Source: Vaginimicrobium propionicum (GTDB lineage: Bacteria; Actinomycetota; Actinomycetes; Propionibacteriales; Propionibacteriaceae). From it: 64,000 bases of DNA. Location: the NCBI RefSeq assembly GCF_900155645.1, contig NZ_LT706985.1, positions 1,286,050-1,350,049 of the forward strand. The letters are read 5' to 3'. Positions 8,656 through 17,998 of this stretch are shown in pieces. Position numbers and translations under genes: made by a program. Positions within the stretch are counted from its first letter, which is position 1; each line of letters begins with the position of its first letter. Under the pieces are notes generated by a model. That model ran no database searches and had not been told where the DNA came from. It worked only from the letters and a program-made list of their open reading frames with translations.

Positions 8656-9579
8656 TCAGATTAAATTTTTGGCCCCTCGCAAAACATTACGGATATATCT
8701 GGCATTAGTTGCTCCAACTCCTAACCAATCGCCGCCGTATTGTTCTGTCTGGAAAGCACCTTTATAACCAAGCCTTAGCGCTTGCCGAATAATAGATCGA
8801 TAGTCAATCCATCCTGACTCCAGTGGTGCTGGAGCTGAGAAATATGCGCCTGTTTCTGGATCTTCGTCCCGAAGATAATTCTTTATGTGCCAGTAATTCG
8901 CATACGGCAAAACTAAATCGAACATTTGGTGATAATCGGGTATCGGCCTGTGAAGTCTAATCAAATTCCCAATGTCTGGGTTAATTCCAACTGCTGGATG
9001 ATCGCAATCTTTAACAAATGAAACGGCTGCCTCGGCAGTTCCCACATAGGTGTCCTCGTACATTTCAAGGGCAATTTCCATATTATTGGCACTCGCATGA
9101 TCTGCTAGCTCACGAACCCTCTCTATCGCTAATTGCCGCAGCTTGGGATCGTCTTTATGCCCCGATGCATGCCAAAACCACTGTGCCTTTTCCTGAGCGG
9201 GGGTTAATTCCTGCATAAAACCGATATTCAGAATCTTGGCTCCAAGCTCTGCACCCCTGTCGAGAGCAATGTGCATACGCTTCACATATTCTTCGCCGTG
9301 GTCTAAATCCACCGGACTACGTCGTCCAAACGAAATGCCTGGAATCATCAAGTTGTAGCTATTTATTAACTGCTTAAACTCCTCAAAGCGAGCCTGGCTG
9401 AGCGTCGAAATGTTTACCCAGTCATCGATTGGGTCGATTGATCGAAATCCCAGCGCAATCACCTGCTCTATCTGATCCGCCCAAACAGAGACTGAGGCAT
9501 CGTTGATTGGTGTACCGTCATCCGCTTTCGCCCCGAAGTTCATCTTGCATGCAATGGGCCAATTCTCTGCGGTATACAT
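8656..9579 (-). CDS. Sugar phosphate isomerase/epimerase-like TIM barrel (possible 3-oxo-isoapionate decarboxylase type)
   Basis: A 307-residue protein of the xylose-isomerase-like TIM-barrel (AP endonuclease family 2) superfamily. Probable metal ligands are the Glu of ALEMYED, the Asp of GINPDIGN, the His of YWHIKNY and the Glu of FQTEQYGGD, in the family order. The ATG at 9579 has GGGGAGA upstream. Members isomerise, epimerise or decarboxylate sugar derivatives; OiaC of the apionate pathway belongs here and yields L-erythrulose. The next gene upstream is a ketose kinase controlled by the same palindrome, so a decarboxylase-kinase pair is attractive, but this is inference. Other roles, such as epimerase, are equally compatible with the fold. 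Confidence 0.75.
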   Translation of the reverse strand: MYTAENWPIACKMNFGAKADDGTPINDASVSVWADQIEQVIALGFRSIDPIDDWVNISTLSQARFEEFKQLINSYNLMIPGISFGRRSPVDLDHGEEYVKRMHIALDRGAELGAKILNIGFMQELTPAQEKAQWFWHASGHKDDPKLRQLAIERVRELADHASANNMEIALEMYEDTYVGTAEAAVSFVKDCDHPAVGINPDIGNLIRLHRPIPDYHQMFDLVLPYANYWHIKNYLRDEDPETGAYFSAPAPLESGWIDYRSIIRQALRLGYKGAFQTEQYGGDWLGVGATNARYIRNVLRGAKNLI

Positions 9580-9686
9580 ATGTCTCCCCTCATTGGGATA
9601 TCGAAGATGACAACAACTTTGCTTCGCTGCGAAGTTGTTGCATTGCAACACCAAACTGCTGCAACTCTTATTTTTCTATATTCTAT

Positions 9687-9698
9687 ATCCTATAGGAT
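9687..9698. promoter_or_regulatory. Palindromic operator upstream of TIM-barrel gene
   Basis: Perfect 12-bp palindrome ATCCTATAGGAT, flanked by TAT and TTT, 108 bases before the start codon. An identical copy with the same flanks lies before the DhaKL gene. The centre is not the CG step usual for LacI operators, so a GntR-type regulator outside the window is more likely (inference). Confidence 0.6.
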
Positions 9699-9759
9699 TT
9701 TTGAAGCAAGGGGTTTTCACGATTTAATATGTTATTTTTCGCCAGAGACCGCTTAGAGA

Positions 9760-9802
9760 ATAAAAATCTCTGAGCCGCACCAGAGCAGGCGCGGCTCAGA
9801 GA
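9760..9802 (-). terminator. Rho-independent terminator after the DhaKL gene
   Basis: TCTCTGAGCCGC (9767-9778) pairs perfectly with 9791-9802. On the minus strand the stem is followed by ATTTTTATT, a good U-tract. It separates the kinase transcript from the TIM-barrel gene, which therefore has its own promoter. Confidence 0.8.
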
Positions 9803-9818
9803 CTGACAATCAGCAACC

Positions 9819-11537
9819 CTAAGCTAGCTCTATAAAAGGCGTTATAGCGTCCACTATGAGCGAGAATGAGACGGCGCCGGGGTCGGGCACACCGAGGGCT
9901 TTTTCCCCGTGCGAGCGAGCTCGTCCCAAACCAGGCATCATGTCCTTCGAATCTTCCGCACCCCTCTTTGCAGCTTGGACGGCGAGCCGCCAAGCGCTGG
10001 CGATGTCACCATTATCTGCATTTAGGGTCTCGACGAACGGCGCAATGGCGTCGACCATCGTCTTGTCACCGACTTTGGCGCCACCTTGGCTGACAATTTT
10101 GTCTAGCGCAGCTTTTACACCGGCACGCAAATTTTCGGCCTTGAAACCGTCTTGATCACCGAAGGTTGCACCTAGCTCCCGCAACATCGACCCCCACAAT
10201 GCGCCCGAAGTGCCACCCGCACCGTCTTGCCAAGCATCACCGGCTCGACGCAAAACACTTCCCGCCCCAGCCTCAGCTTTAACCGCCTGCAGAGCCGCAT
10301 TCATCGCTGCGCGAGACCCGTTTTGCATCCCAATTCCATGATCACCATCACCGGCGATTGAATCGATGCGACCCAACTCGCTAGCGTTTTCATCAACAGT
10401 TTTAGCCAACGCTTCTAGGGCTTTTGCAACCACGGCAGCCAGTGACTTTGACTGATCGCTAGCATTAGCGGCTTGGGTCTCGCGAAGCTCAGCTCGCCCA
10501 TAACTAGCTTCATCGACACTCACTAAATCGGCATTCGCTTCACCAACCGAGTAGGCAGGCGATTGCGCCGGAGCAAACCATAATTTCTCTAGCTCATCAT
10601 CAAGCACCATCAACGTCAACGACACGCCGGCCATCTCGAAACTTGTGCAGAACTCACCGACCTTAGAATCAGCGATTTCAACACCAGCTTTTTCCAACTT
10701 TTCGCGCACATACAAATAAACCACGAACATTTCGTCGTTCTTGAATGCGCCCAGTCCGTTAACCACAACAACGACGCGCATGCCCTTAGCGTCACCATTT
10801 GCTGCCTCCGCAAGCAGCTTGCTGACCAGTAAATCTGCAAGTCCTTCAGGTGTCGGGATGTCTGCCTCGTCAAGACCAGGTTCGCCGTGGATTCCCAAAC
10901 CGATAGCCATCTTGCCTTGCGGCACTTCAAATAACGGCTCCTTAGCACCCGGCAAAGTGCAACCCGTAAAGGCCACACCCAATGAGTAGGTATTGGCGTT
11001 AGCCCGTTTCGCAAGGGCATATACACTGTCTAAATCACAGCCCGCAGCCGCAGCGGCACCGGCAACCTTAAAGACACACAAGTCCCCCGCTATTCCACGA
11101 CGCTTTTCCTTTTCTTCCGGCGGTGCCGAATATATATCGTCGGCCACCCTAACAGTCCGCACCGGAATACCATCAGCCTCTAGGCGCTCGGCGGCTGCAT
11201 CAAATTGCAGCTTGTCGCCCGCATAGTTTCCGTAGCTAAGAAAGACACCGCGCCCCTGCTCGACCGCTCGCGAAACTGATTCCACTTGATGCGCACTTGG
11301 GGAAGCAAAGATATTTCCTAGTACCGCGCCATGTGCCAGGCCAGGACCGACCAATCCCGCGAACGCCGGATAGTGCCCCGAGCCGCCACCGATAACAACG
11401 GCCACTTGGTCATCGCTACTTCTCGTCGTCCGGACGACGCCACCACTGACAGGGTGAACCTCGCTCTCATGCGCTAAAGCAAACCCTTTTGCGGCTTGGG
11501 CAGCGAAAGTTGCAGAATCATTCAGCAAGAAAGTCAT
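9819..11537 (-). CDS. Fused DhaK-DhaL dihydroxyacetone/tetrulose kinase
   Basis: A 572-residue ATP-dependent ketose kinase with both domains in one chain. The DhaK part (about 1-335) has GGGSGHYPAF near residue 50 and GIHGEPG with His217, which forms the covalent hemiaminal with the ketone. The DhaL part (about 365-570) has GDGDHG at 396-401 (Mg-binding aspartates), DGAGGTSGALWG and VGDKTMVDA. Family members phosphorylate dihydroxyacetone or C4 ketoses such as erythrulose (LerK/DerK group). GAGGAG precedes the ATG. A palindromic operator lies about 46 bases upstream and a terminator follows. The pairing with an OiaC-like protein suggests L-erythrulose as substrate; this is inference. Confidence 0.88.
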   Translation of the reverse strand: MTFLLNDSATFAAQAAKGFALAHESEVHPVSGGVVRTTRSSDDQVAVVIGGGSGHYPAFAGLVGPGLAHGAVLGNIFASPSAHQVESVSRAVEQGRGVFLSYGNYAGDKLQFDAAAERLEADGIPVRTVRVADDIYSAPPEEKEKRRGIAGDLCVFKVAGAAAAAGCDLDSVYALAKRANANTYSLGVAFTGCTLPGAKEPLFEVPQGKMAIGLGIHGEPGLDEADIPTPEGLADLLVSKLLAEAANGDAKGMRVVVVVNGLGAFKNDEMFVVYLYVREKLEKAGVEIADSKVGEFCTSFEMAGVSLTLMVLDDELEKLWFAPAQSPAYSVGEANADLVSVDEASYGRAELRETQAANASDQSKSLAAVVAKALEALAKTVDENASELGRIDSIAGDGDHGIGMQNGSRAAMNAALQAVKAEAGAGSVLRRAGDAWQDGAGGTSGALWGSMLRELGATFGDQDGFKAENLRAGVKAALDKIVSQGGAKVGDKTMVDAIAPFVETLNADNGDIASAWRLAVQAAKRGAEDSKDMMPGLGRARSHGEKALGVPDPGAVSFSLIVDAITPFIELA

Positions 11538-11582
11538 TCTAAACTCCTCAACAGTGAGGGATATATCAAATCAATATCCAAT

Positions 11583-11594
11583 ATCCTATAGGAT
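11583..11594. promoter_or_regulatory. Palindromic operator upstream of DhaKL gene
   Basis: Second perfect copy of ATCCTATAGGAT with the same TAT/TTT flanks, 46-57 bases before the kinase ATG, in the position of a repressor site overlapping the promoter. Confidence 0.6.
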
Positions 11595-11907
11595 TTGCAC
11601 AACGCCTACAAGGCTTTGCACCTACTCACCATTTTAGAGCGCGAGAGACACTAGCGTTGGAGTTTCAATAAATCCGGTTGACCGGTTTGCTCTAGCGGCC
11701 AAGCACGTTTACAAAACACACCACGCTGCATGAATAAGCTTTGAACACCAACTGTAATTCTTCGCAAAAAGTAAGATAGGGGTCTTGAATAACAAATGCG
11801 ACACATCTACAAAAGCGCGCTAAAACCCGCATCTAGCGATGTTAACAGCACACGATGCCGACAATAAACCAAGTTAGGAATACATTTCATATGAGAACAA
11901 AACAGCA
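11595..11907. other. Intergenic region between regulator and kinase genes
   Basis: About 310 bases without a gene. An imperfect palindrome, AAATCCGGTTGACCGGTTT, lies at 11670-11688; its CCGG-containing arms resemble LacI-family operator halves. No terminator for the upstream regulator gene was recognised. Confidence 0.35.
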
Positions 11908-14064
11908 CTATGTCAAATGTACACGTTCTACAAGTTCTTTCGCGCGAATGGGATTCTCTGCGAAACACCGAATCGCCTCTAAAATATTGTCTTTGTTCAT
12001 AGAATCAGATAAAAAGGATAATCTAGTGGTTAAAAGAAACCCTTTTTTCCAAGAATCGTTAAATAATTCCAACCACGGATAGGTTTTTCTAACCTCAGCA
12101 TTGCTAACACAATCCTTACGAACCGGCATGCCAGAGAGTATGGTCAGTTTATTAGCAACAAGCGGACTGGTTATCCAATGAATAAACTTCCCGGAAAGTT
12201 CAGGCGCCTTCGAGTCAGAAAGGATTCCTAATACATATAGGTCGTTTACCGAAGTACTGGCAGGCATATATGAAAAATACGTTTTATCTATCAGTTCAGA
12301 AAACGACGTAGAATTCAACGCTGAAGAAGAACTAGTGTCGATGATAGCTAATGGCGATTTATTAAAAATATACTTTTCAAATGAAGCCGAATGCATCTCA
12401 TCATAAAACAGATCAAACCTAAAGACGGTCGCACAAATACGAACACAGTTAAAAATAACGGAATGATCGATTTCGTCTCCATTCGAATAGGCTGAGAGCA
12501 ACCAACCAAATTCCTGCCAAAAACTAGAAGAACCCAATGCTGAAAAGAAATTGCCTCCAACCAATTGATTGGAACTCATATCAGACAATTCGTCAAGCGT
12601 TGCGGAGATGTCCAACAGATCGTTGAGAGAGACCGGATGTTTGAAAGGCTTCTGACCAAGAACACTAAGATGTTTTTTTATCCAAGACTTATTAAATATC
12701 TCATTTCTCATAAAAAGGAGCTGAGTACTCGCATAAAATCCGAATAAAAATACATCACACAGCTCAGGCAAGTAGGATGCCTTTTGGATGTCACTCGCCT
12801 GAATATTCTCCCAAATAGTCTCATTAGACTTTTTTGCTAAAAACGTACGAAAGAAGTCAGCATCATTAAAATTGCGTAATTTAACAATAGCTACGTCACA
12901 TCCACGTCTAGCAGGTTCATCAAGTCTCTCACTATCTGCCTCACCCGCGGGTAAAACCCAATTAATTTTTGCAGACGTGAGGTCACAAAATTCCTCTGCC
13001 AAGGATCGAATAGACCCCACCAGGCTAGTATCTGAAATGAAGACACTCAAATTATTCTGAGTTTTTACGCCGCACCGTAAGTTAGCAACAATCTTGTCAT
13101 CGGCCAAGCGGTTTTCGGCTCCTTGTATTAGGCGGCTTGATTTTTGAACTTCCCCATTGAATTCATTTAGCTGTTTCACTAACGCGCGACCAGCTGCACT
13201 CCCTAACCGCTCGTTATTGAGTAATACACAGTTATAATTATGATCGAAAATTGAATCACATGAACTTAACGAAATTACTTCAGGACCTTCACCTTGAATA
13301 CAATTAAGATTCAGACTAGCTCGAATTGCATTTGCTCGAGAAATGTTGGAAGTTATTATAACATCACTGTTTCTCAAATAGGATAGCGAAGCTAAAGCAG
13401 AATACATGATAGCCCTATCAGGACAAGATATAAGCTTTATTTTAATCCTATGACCACTCAATATCTCAATAATAATTTGGACAAAATCTTTAGAGAATCT
13501 CTGACTGTCAACAAACAGGCAAGCATTCTTAAATCCAAATTTAATTATATGGGAAGCAATTTGACTAGCAATTTGCGCGTAATCAAAAGTGACACTGAAA
13601 AATGGTCTAACCACACCCTCCGGAGGCGGCCCAACTAGAGTTAGATGTATTTTATTTGGGACTCGATTATAAATCGTGGCAGGCTGTGTGTAAGTTGGAT
13701 AAGCAACGATGGCTCGCACATTTTGCGACTTAAGAAATTCTACAGAAGATGACTCTCTACTATATAGAAATCCCGTTTCATGTAAATTAGTCTTCAAACC
13801 TGATGTTTGAAGCACCTTAGACATCGATTTATAAAAATCTATATAATGTCTTTGCCTCATATCAGGAATCAATATCGACACAGCATCACTAACATTTTGT
13901 CGTAATTGCCGAGCTGACATATTTACTTGATAACCAAGACTAGCTATAGCATCTTCAACACGAGCAGCCGTTTTAGCGGAAACGTTCCCCGTGTTATTAA
14001 TCACGTTTGACACAGTGGCGACAGATACATTTGCCCTATTGGCAACCTGCCTCATTGTAACCAT
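11908..14064 (-). CDS. LacI-family regulator fused to a solute-binding-protein domain
   Basis: A 718-residue protein, about twice the usual LacI length. Residues 1-55 are a LacI helix-turn-helix and hinge helix (MRQVANRANVSVATVSNVIN, then SARQLR). Residues about 62-335 look like the periplasmic-binding-type effector domain of LacI. From about 345 to 718 a second domain resembles an ABC extracellular solute-binding protein (SBP_bac type): CDVFLFGFYASTQLLFMRNE near 440 matches the substrate-contact strand, and FIHWITSPLVANKLTILSG near 650 matches the C-terminal helix. There is no signal peptide, so the domain is cytoplasmic. The gene is visibly more AT-rich than its neighbours. It may sense two ligands or a ligand plus a partner. 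Target genes are probably the island operons. Confidence 0.8.
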   Translation of the reverse strand: MVTMRQVANRANVSVATVSNVINNTGNVSAKTAARVEDAIASLGYQVNMSARQLRQNVSDAVSILIPDMRQRHYIDFYKSMSKVLQTSGLKTNLHETGFLYSRESSSVEFLKSQNVRAIVAYPTYTQPATIYNRVPNKIHLTLVGPPPEGVVRPFFSVTFDYAQIASQIASHIIKFGFKNACLFVDSQRFSKDFVQIIIEILSGHRIKIKLISCPDRAIMYSALASLSYLRNSDVIITSNISRANAIRASLNLNCIQGEGPEVISLSSCDSIFDHNYNCVLLNNERLGSAAGRALVKQLNEFNGEVQKSSRLIQGAENRLADDKIVANLRCGVKTQNNLSVFISDTSLVGSIRSLAEEFCDLTSAKINWVLPAGEADSERLDEPARRGCDVAIVKLRNFNDADFFRTFLAKKSNETIWENIQASDIQKASYLPELCDVFLFGFYASTQLLFMRNEIFNKSWIKKHLSVLGQKPFKHPVSLNDLLDISATLDELSDMSSNQLVGGNFFSALGSSSFWQEFGWLLSAYSNGDEIDHSVIFNCVRICATVFRFDLFYDEMHSASFEKYIFNKSPLAIIDTSSSSALNSTSFSELIDKTYFSYMPASTSVNDLYVLGILSDSKAPELSGKFIHWITSPLVANKLTILSGMPVRKDCVSNAEVRKTYPWLELFNDSWKKGFLLTTRLSFLSDSMNKDNILEAIRCFAENPIRAKELVERVHLT

Positions 14065-14190
14065 GACACTATATTAACCTTCGCTAGTTACGTTGCTTAT
14101 CGCATACCAACAACCAGGGCAAGCTACTATTTACAGCAAATCATTCACCTAAACCATTGTGGTTGACCGCAAGTTGTGGACACGTCCCGC

Positions 14191-15084
14191 TTATGCTGCT
14201 TGTGGTTGTTGGTGTGTTTGTTCTTGTTTTTCCAGGTTGGTTTCGTATTCGACTGGGCGGAGGTAGCCGATTGATGAGTGTCGGCGTGTGCGATTGTAGG
14301 TGACTTCGATCCAGCGGGCGACGCCTTGTCTGGCATCGGCTCGTGTCGGCCATGTGAAACGGTTGTAGAACTCGTTTTTCAGCGTTGACCAGAAGGATTC
14401 TGCCATCGCGTTGTCGTAGCACACGCCAGTGCGGCCCATCGATTGATCGATGCTAAGTCGCTTAGTGGCTTTGTGTAACTGCTCGGAGGTGTATTGAGTG
14501 CCGCGATCAGCATGGAAGACGACGCGGCCGGGGAAATCGCCGCGTAAAGTTTTGGCCATCACCAATGCGCGTTCAACCAGGTCGGCATCTTGGTGGCTGT
14601 CCATGGCCCATCCCAAGACGCGACGTGAACAGCCATCACGAACGACACACAGGTAGAGCCAGCCCTCGCCAGTACGTAAATAGGTGATGTCCGAGATCCA
14701 CACTGTGTTGAGTTTTCCGGTATCCCACACCCGTTTGACACGGTCAAAAATCGCATGAGTCGGGATCCCAGGAATTGTCGTCACTGGGGTGAATCCGCGT
14801 GGTGAAATGCCTTCAAGGCCTTGTCGGCGCATGGATGCCGCCACTGTTTTCACATTCACCTGCGTGCCTTCAGCGTGAAAATCAGCCGTGATCCTGGGTG
14901 CCCCGTAAACACCATCGGAATCGGCATGAAACTCGCGGACTTTCTGGTCAAGTATGGCCTGTTTCTGCGCTCGTGGAGACGGCCCCGTTTTCCGTCGCTT
15001 GACCCAGGCGTAATAGCCTGACCGTGACACCTCTAACAGCCGAGCCATGCGTGTGATCTCGAAGTTTGCCTTCTCCTGTTCCAT
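14191..15084 (-). CDS. IS3-family transposase OrfB (DDE integrase domain)
   Basis: A 297-residue DDE transposase. An HTH_21-like N-terminal region (VYGAPRITADFH) is followed by the integrase core: the first Asp in WISDITYLRT, the second in FHADRGTQYTS, and the Glu in CYDNAMAESFWSTLKNEF. The C-terminal TYNRTRRHSSIGYLRPVEYE is typical of the family. All three catalytic residues are present and the frame is intact, so the element could still be active. The start overlaps the orfA stop as TAATG. Confidence 0.93.
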   Translation of the reverse strand: MEQEKANFEITRMARLLEVSRSGYYAWVKRRKTGPSPRAQKQAILDQKVREFHADSDGVYGAPRITADFHAEGTQVNVKTVAASMRRQGLEGISPRGFTPVTTIPGIPTHAIFDRVKRVWDTGKLNTVWISDITYLRTGEGWLYLCVVRDGCSRRVLGWAMDSHQDADLVERALVMAKTLRGDFPGRVVFHADRGTQYTSEQLHKATKRLSIDQSMGRTGVCYDNAMAESFWSTLKNEFYNRFTWPTRADARQGVARWIEVTYNRTRRHSSIGYLRPVEYETNLEKQEQTHQQPQAA

Positions 15085-15404
15085 TAGCTCAAACCGTTCG
15101 CAGGTGGTTGCTTCGACGCGAAGAAGGCTGCTGCTTTTCCCAAAAACGCGTTGTCCTTTTTCAGCTCTTGAACCTCACGCCGTAACCGTTTGAGCTCAAC
15201 CCGCTCATCCACAGACAACTCGCCAGTCGGCTCGTTTCCCTGTTCCTGCCGGTACTTGCGCACCCATTTACCCAAGAGCTGTTCACCCAAACCGAGCTCT
15301 CGTGCGACATGCGCGATCGGTCTTCCAGTGTCGACGACCAAACGAGCGGCCTCTTCACGATATTCCGGCGTGAACCTACGCCGGGTCTTTCCTACTCCTG
15401 CCAT
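15084..15404 (-). CDS. IS3-family transposase OrfA (helix-turn-helix)
   Basis: A 106-residue DNA-binding protein. RRRFTPEYREEAARLV and VARELGLGEQLLGKWVRK form the IS3 OrfA helix-turn-helix, followed by a leucine-zipper-like coiled coil (LKRLRREVQELKKDNAFL). The stop overlaps the orfB start in TAATG, so OrfB may be made by re-initiation as well as by frameshifting. Confidence 0.9.
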   Translation of the reverse strand: MAGVGKTRRRFTPEYREEAARLVVDTGRPIAHVARELGLGEQLLGKWVRKYRQEQGNEPTGELSVDERVELKRLRREVQELKKDNAFLGKAAAFFASKQPPANGLS

Positions 15405-15436
15405 AACGGCACCCTTTCACGCGGGAACCAATCCCG

Positions 15437-16432
15437 CTAACTCAGGTGTCCACAAATGCAGGGTAACCTCACCATCATTTTTTTGGGCTTATTTTTCAAT
15501 GATTTTATTTTGTATATAAGATTCTTTGCGCCGCCCATAATACCGTCCGGGAGGAACAAGATGGTCAGAACAAAGATAGCTCCAATAATCATCCAGTATC
15601 TCTGGGTTTCAGCTGAAACTATACTAATTAAATATACAACAATAAAGCTTCCTAACACTCCACCTTCTAGCCACAAAGCACCACCAATAATAGACGCCAT
15701 AATGACCTTAAGGATTTCAATTAGGCCTGTAGTTGCGGGTGACACAACCCCATATTGCATGATTCCCATTACGCCAGCAATGCCTGCAATAAATCCTGCA
15801 ATAATATGAGCCGTGAATCTTTGCCTTCTCACGTCCATTCCGAGTGAACAGAGCTTAGTGCCACTGTCCTTACCCGCTATCAAAGCTACACCGTATTTTG
15901 ACGCGCTAATGTATTTAAGCAGTACGTAAACCAATATGGTTAATACCAAAAACAAATAATACCTAGGCAAACTTTGAACTAAATTCACACTACCTATATT
16001 CGGGCGTCCAACTCCTGAGAACCCCCTAAATCCACCAGTTATCCAATCTAGCTGCAAAAAAGCACTATATGCTACCTGCGATAAAGCTAAGGTCATCATC
16101 AAGAAATAAATGCCCTCAGTCCTATATGCCAGCAACCCAAATATCGCAGCGGTCACTACTGCGAAAACAATTCCCGCTACTGCAGCAAACCAATAATTTT
16201 GAGAATAAGTTACCGTCATAATAGCAACGGTATATGCGGATACTGCGAAGTAAGCCATCTGAGCCATAGAGGCTAGCCCTGTGTATCCGTATAGAAATGT
16301 AAATCCCATAGCGGATACAGCGAGCACCAAGGATTCGGTCATCAACTGCGTATTATGGGTTGAACCCACAAAGGGCATACACCCAAAAAACACGAGAATG
16401 ACTAGCGCGATTATTACTTGTCTTAATTTCAT
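15437..16432 (-). CDS. livM: LivM-type branched-chain ABC permease, 3' end altered by the IS
   Basis: A 331-residue permease with about eight to ten hydrophobic segments. GYTGLASMAQMAYFAVSAY and FIAGIAGVMG are family motifs, and GALWLEGGVLGSF near residue 265 is the permease loop that contacts the ATPase. The last codons (Cys-Gly-His-Leu-Ser-stop) come from the IS3 right end, so the native C-terminus has been replaced by a few residues; the body of the protein appears complete. The start overlaps the livH stop (TAATG). Function may be retained. Confidence 0.82.
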   Translation of the reverse strand: MKLRQVIIALVILVFFGCMPFVGSTHNTQLMTESLVLAVSAMGFTFLYGYTGLASMAQMAYFAVSAYTVAIMTVTYSQNYWFAAVAGIVFAVVTAAIFGLLAYRTEGIYFLMMTLALSQVAYSAFLQLDWITGGFRGFSGVGRPNIGSVNLVQSLPRYYLFLVLTILVYVLLKYISASKYGVALIAGKDSGTKLCSLGMDVRRQRFTAHIIAGFIAGIAGVMGIMQYGVVSPATTGLIEILKVIMASIIGGALWLEGGVLGSFIVVYLISIVSAETQRYWMIIGAIFVLTILFLPDGIMGGAKNLIYKIKSLKNKPKKMMVRLPCICGHLS

Positions 16433-17277
16433 TAATTGCTCCTGCCCATAATACCCTGTGGGCGCACCGCTAAAACAATCACCAAAGTGCCCATTAACAG
16501 AAAGCTAGACAATCCGCCCGCATAAACGCGACCGAACGAATCGACTAGTCCAACGATTATCGCGCCTATAGCCGAACCAGGCACACTTCCCATGCCTCCA
16601 ATGATTACGACGACAAGGGCTAATGTTAAAATACTGAATTCAGTTCCAGGTCCGAACGATATGTAGCTGCCACCAACAACTCCAGCCAATCCAACTAGAG
16701 CTCCTGCAATCACCCAAGTCGCAGTGAATACTAAACCGACATTAACCCCATTTGCGCGGAGCATCTCCCGATCATCTACACCGGCTCGTAGATATCGCCC
16801 TAATTGTGTTTTGGCCATAAGTAGCCACGTAAACAAGCCAATTATTATGGCTAACACGAGGGTGAAAAGACGATATCCAGGGAAAGTGACACCAAACATA
16901 TTTATTGGCACAGACAAGCTCTTGGGCGGCGTAAGTGTGGAGGGTAGACCACCCCAAATCCACAAACACAGATCTGACAGGCATAATGTAAGCCCCAGCG
17001 TAAGCAGAGTTTGAGGCATATCTCCATCGGTAAAGCTGACCAATTTTTCTAGCAAGATAGAAAGCAATCCGACGGACAATGCTGCGACCAACACCGCTAC
17101 CCACCAGTTTCCTCCAACTGCACGTTGAGCGGCTAGACCGATGTAAGCGCCAATTAAATACATAGCACCGTGGCCCATATTGACCACTTGCATAATACCA
17201 AAAATTAAAGAGAATCCGACGGCGATTATAAACAATAAACCGGCGTACGTGATTCCATTAAATAAAGCCATTAACAT
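16432..17277 (-). CDS. livH: LivH-type branched-chain ABC permease
   Basis: A 281-residue membrane permease. The family hallmarks GFSLIFGIMQVVNMGHGAMY (near residue 22), GVDDREMLRANGVNV and IIGGMGSVPGSAIGA are present. It forms the transmembrane channel with LivM. It is translated after livF and overlaps livM by the TAATG junction. Transporters of this family move amino acids but also urea, amides and aromatic or sugar-derived acids, so the family name does not fix the substrate. Confidence 0.9.
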   Translation of the reverse strand: MLMALFNGITYAGLLFIIAVGFSLIFGIMQVVNMGHGAMYLIGAYIGLAAQRAVGGNWWVAVLVAALSVGLLSILLEKLVSFTDGDMPQTLLTLGLTLCLSDLCLWIWGGLPSTLTPPKSLSVPINMFGVTFPGYRLFTLVLAIIIGLFTWLLMAKTQLGRYLRAGVDDREMLRANGVNVGLVFTATWVIAGALVGLAGVVGGSYISFGPGTEFSILTLALVVVIIGGMGSVPGSAIGAIIVGLVDSFGRVYAGGLSSFLLMGTLVIVLAVRPQGIMGRSN

Positions 17278-17284
17278 GTTAACC

Positions 17285-17998
17285 TCACGCGCCTACTGAA
17301 ACACCCAATATGCGTTCTTGAACTCGTTTATCCGACGCCAAAGTACTCACTGATATTGAATTCGCAATCCGGCCGTTATCCATTATAAAGACTTCGCCAT
17401 TAACAGTTTTTTCAACAAGACTTAAATTCTGTTCAATAAGCAATATAGGCATATCTTGCTGAGCCAATTTCGAAATAATTTTTGACAGTTCGTCAACTAT
17501 TACAGGAGCTAACCCTTCAGAAGGCTCATCCATAATTAGTATTTTTGGATTTTGCAACAAAGCCCTAGCAATGGCAAGCATCTGTTGTTCACCACCAGAA
17601 AGCTGCGAGGCACGATTCGTTAATCTTTCCGACAGTCGAGGAAACAACTCTAAGACATCATAATCGGGCTTTCCAGAAAAAGCCTTTTCCATCATCGTAA
17701 GATGCTCTTGAACCGTCAAAGACTTAAAAAGCCTTCGCCCTTGCGGCACTAACGCGATACCAGACCTAGCGATTTCATTAGATTTCTTGCCGCAAAGCTC
17801 AATTCCATTGAATTTTACAGATCCAGAAAACGGAGAAAGGATACCCATAATCGACTCGGCCAAAGTCGTCTTACCCATTCCATTCCGACCAATCAGGCCA
17901 ACCACGCCCTGACTAACCTCAAACGAAACGCCTTGCAAAATTATGTTATGGCCGCGTTTAGATACCAAATCCGTGACTGTCAAAACAGAATCACTCAT
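17285..17998 (-). CDS. livF: LivF-type ABC ATPase
   Basis: A 237-residue ATP-binding subunit. Walker A GRNGMGKTT is at residues 37-45, the signature is LSGGEQQ, and Walker B is ILIMDEPSEGLAP, a sequence typical of LivF. It overlaps livG by 8 bases, indicating tight translational coupling. It pairs with LivG to power the LivHM channel. Confidence 0.93.
   Translation of the reverse strand: MSDSVLTVTDLVSKRGHNIILQGVSFEVSQGVVGLIGRNGMGKTTLAESIMGILSPFSGSVKFNGIELCGKKSNEIARSGIALVPQGRRLFKSLTVQEHLTMMEKAFSGKPDYDVLELFPRLSERLTNRASQLSGGEQQMLAIARALLQNPKILIMDEPSEGLAPVIVDELSKIISKLAQQDMPILLIEQNLSLVEKTVNGEVFIMDNGRIANSISVSTLASDKRVQERILGVSVGA

Larger units (their letters stand above)
14174..15455 (-). mobile_element. 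IS3-family insertion sequence
   Basis: About 1.28 kb bounded by inverted ends TTGTGGACAC (14174-14183) and its complement (15446-15455), containing orfA and orfB. No clear target duplication was seen. It sits at the 3' end of livM, splitting the transporter operon from the regulator gene. Confidence 0.85.
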
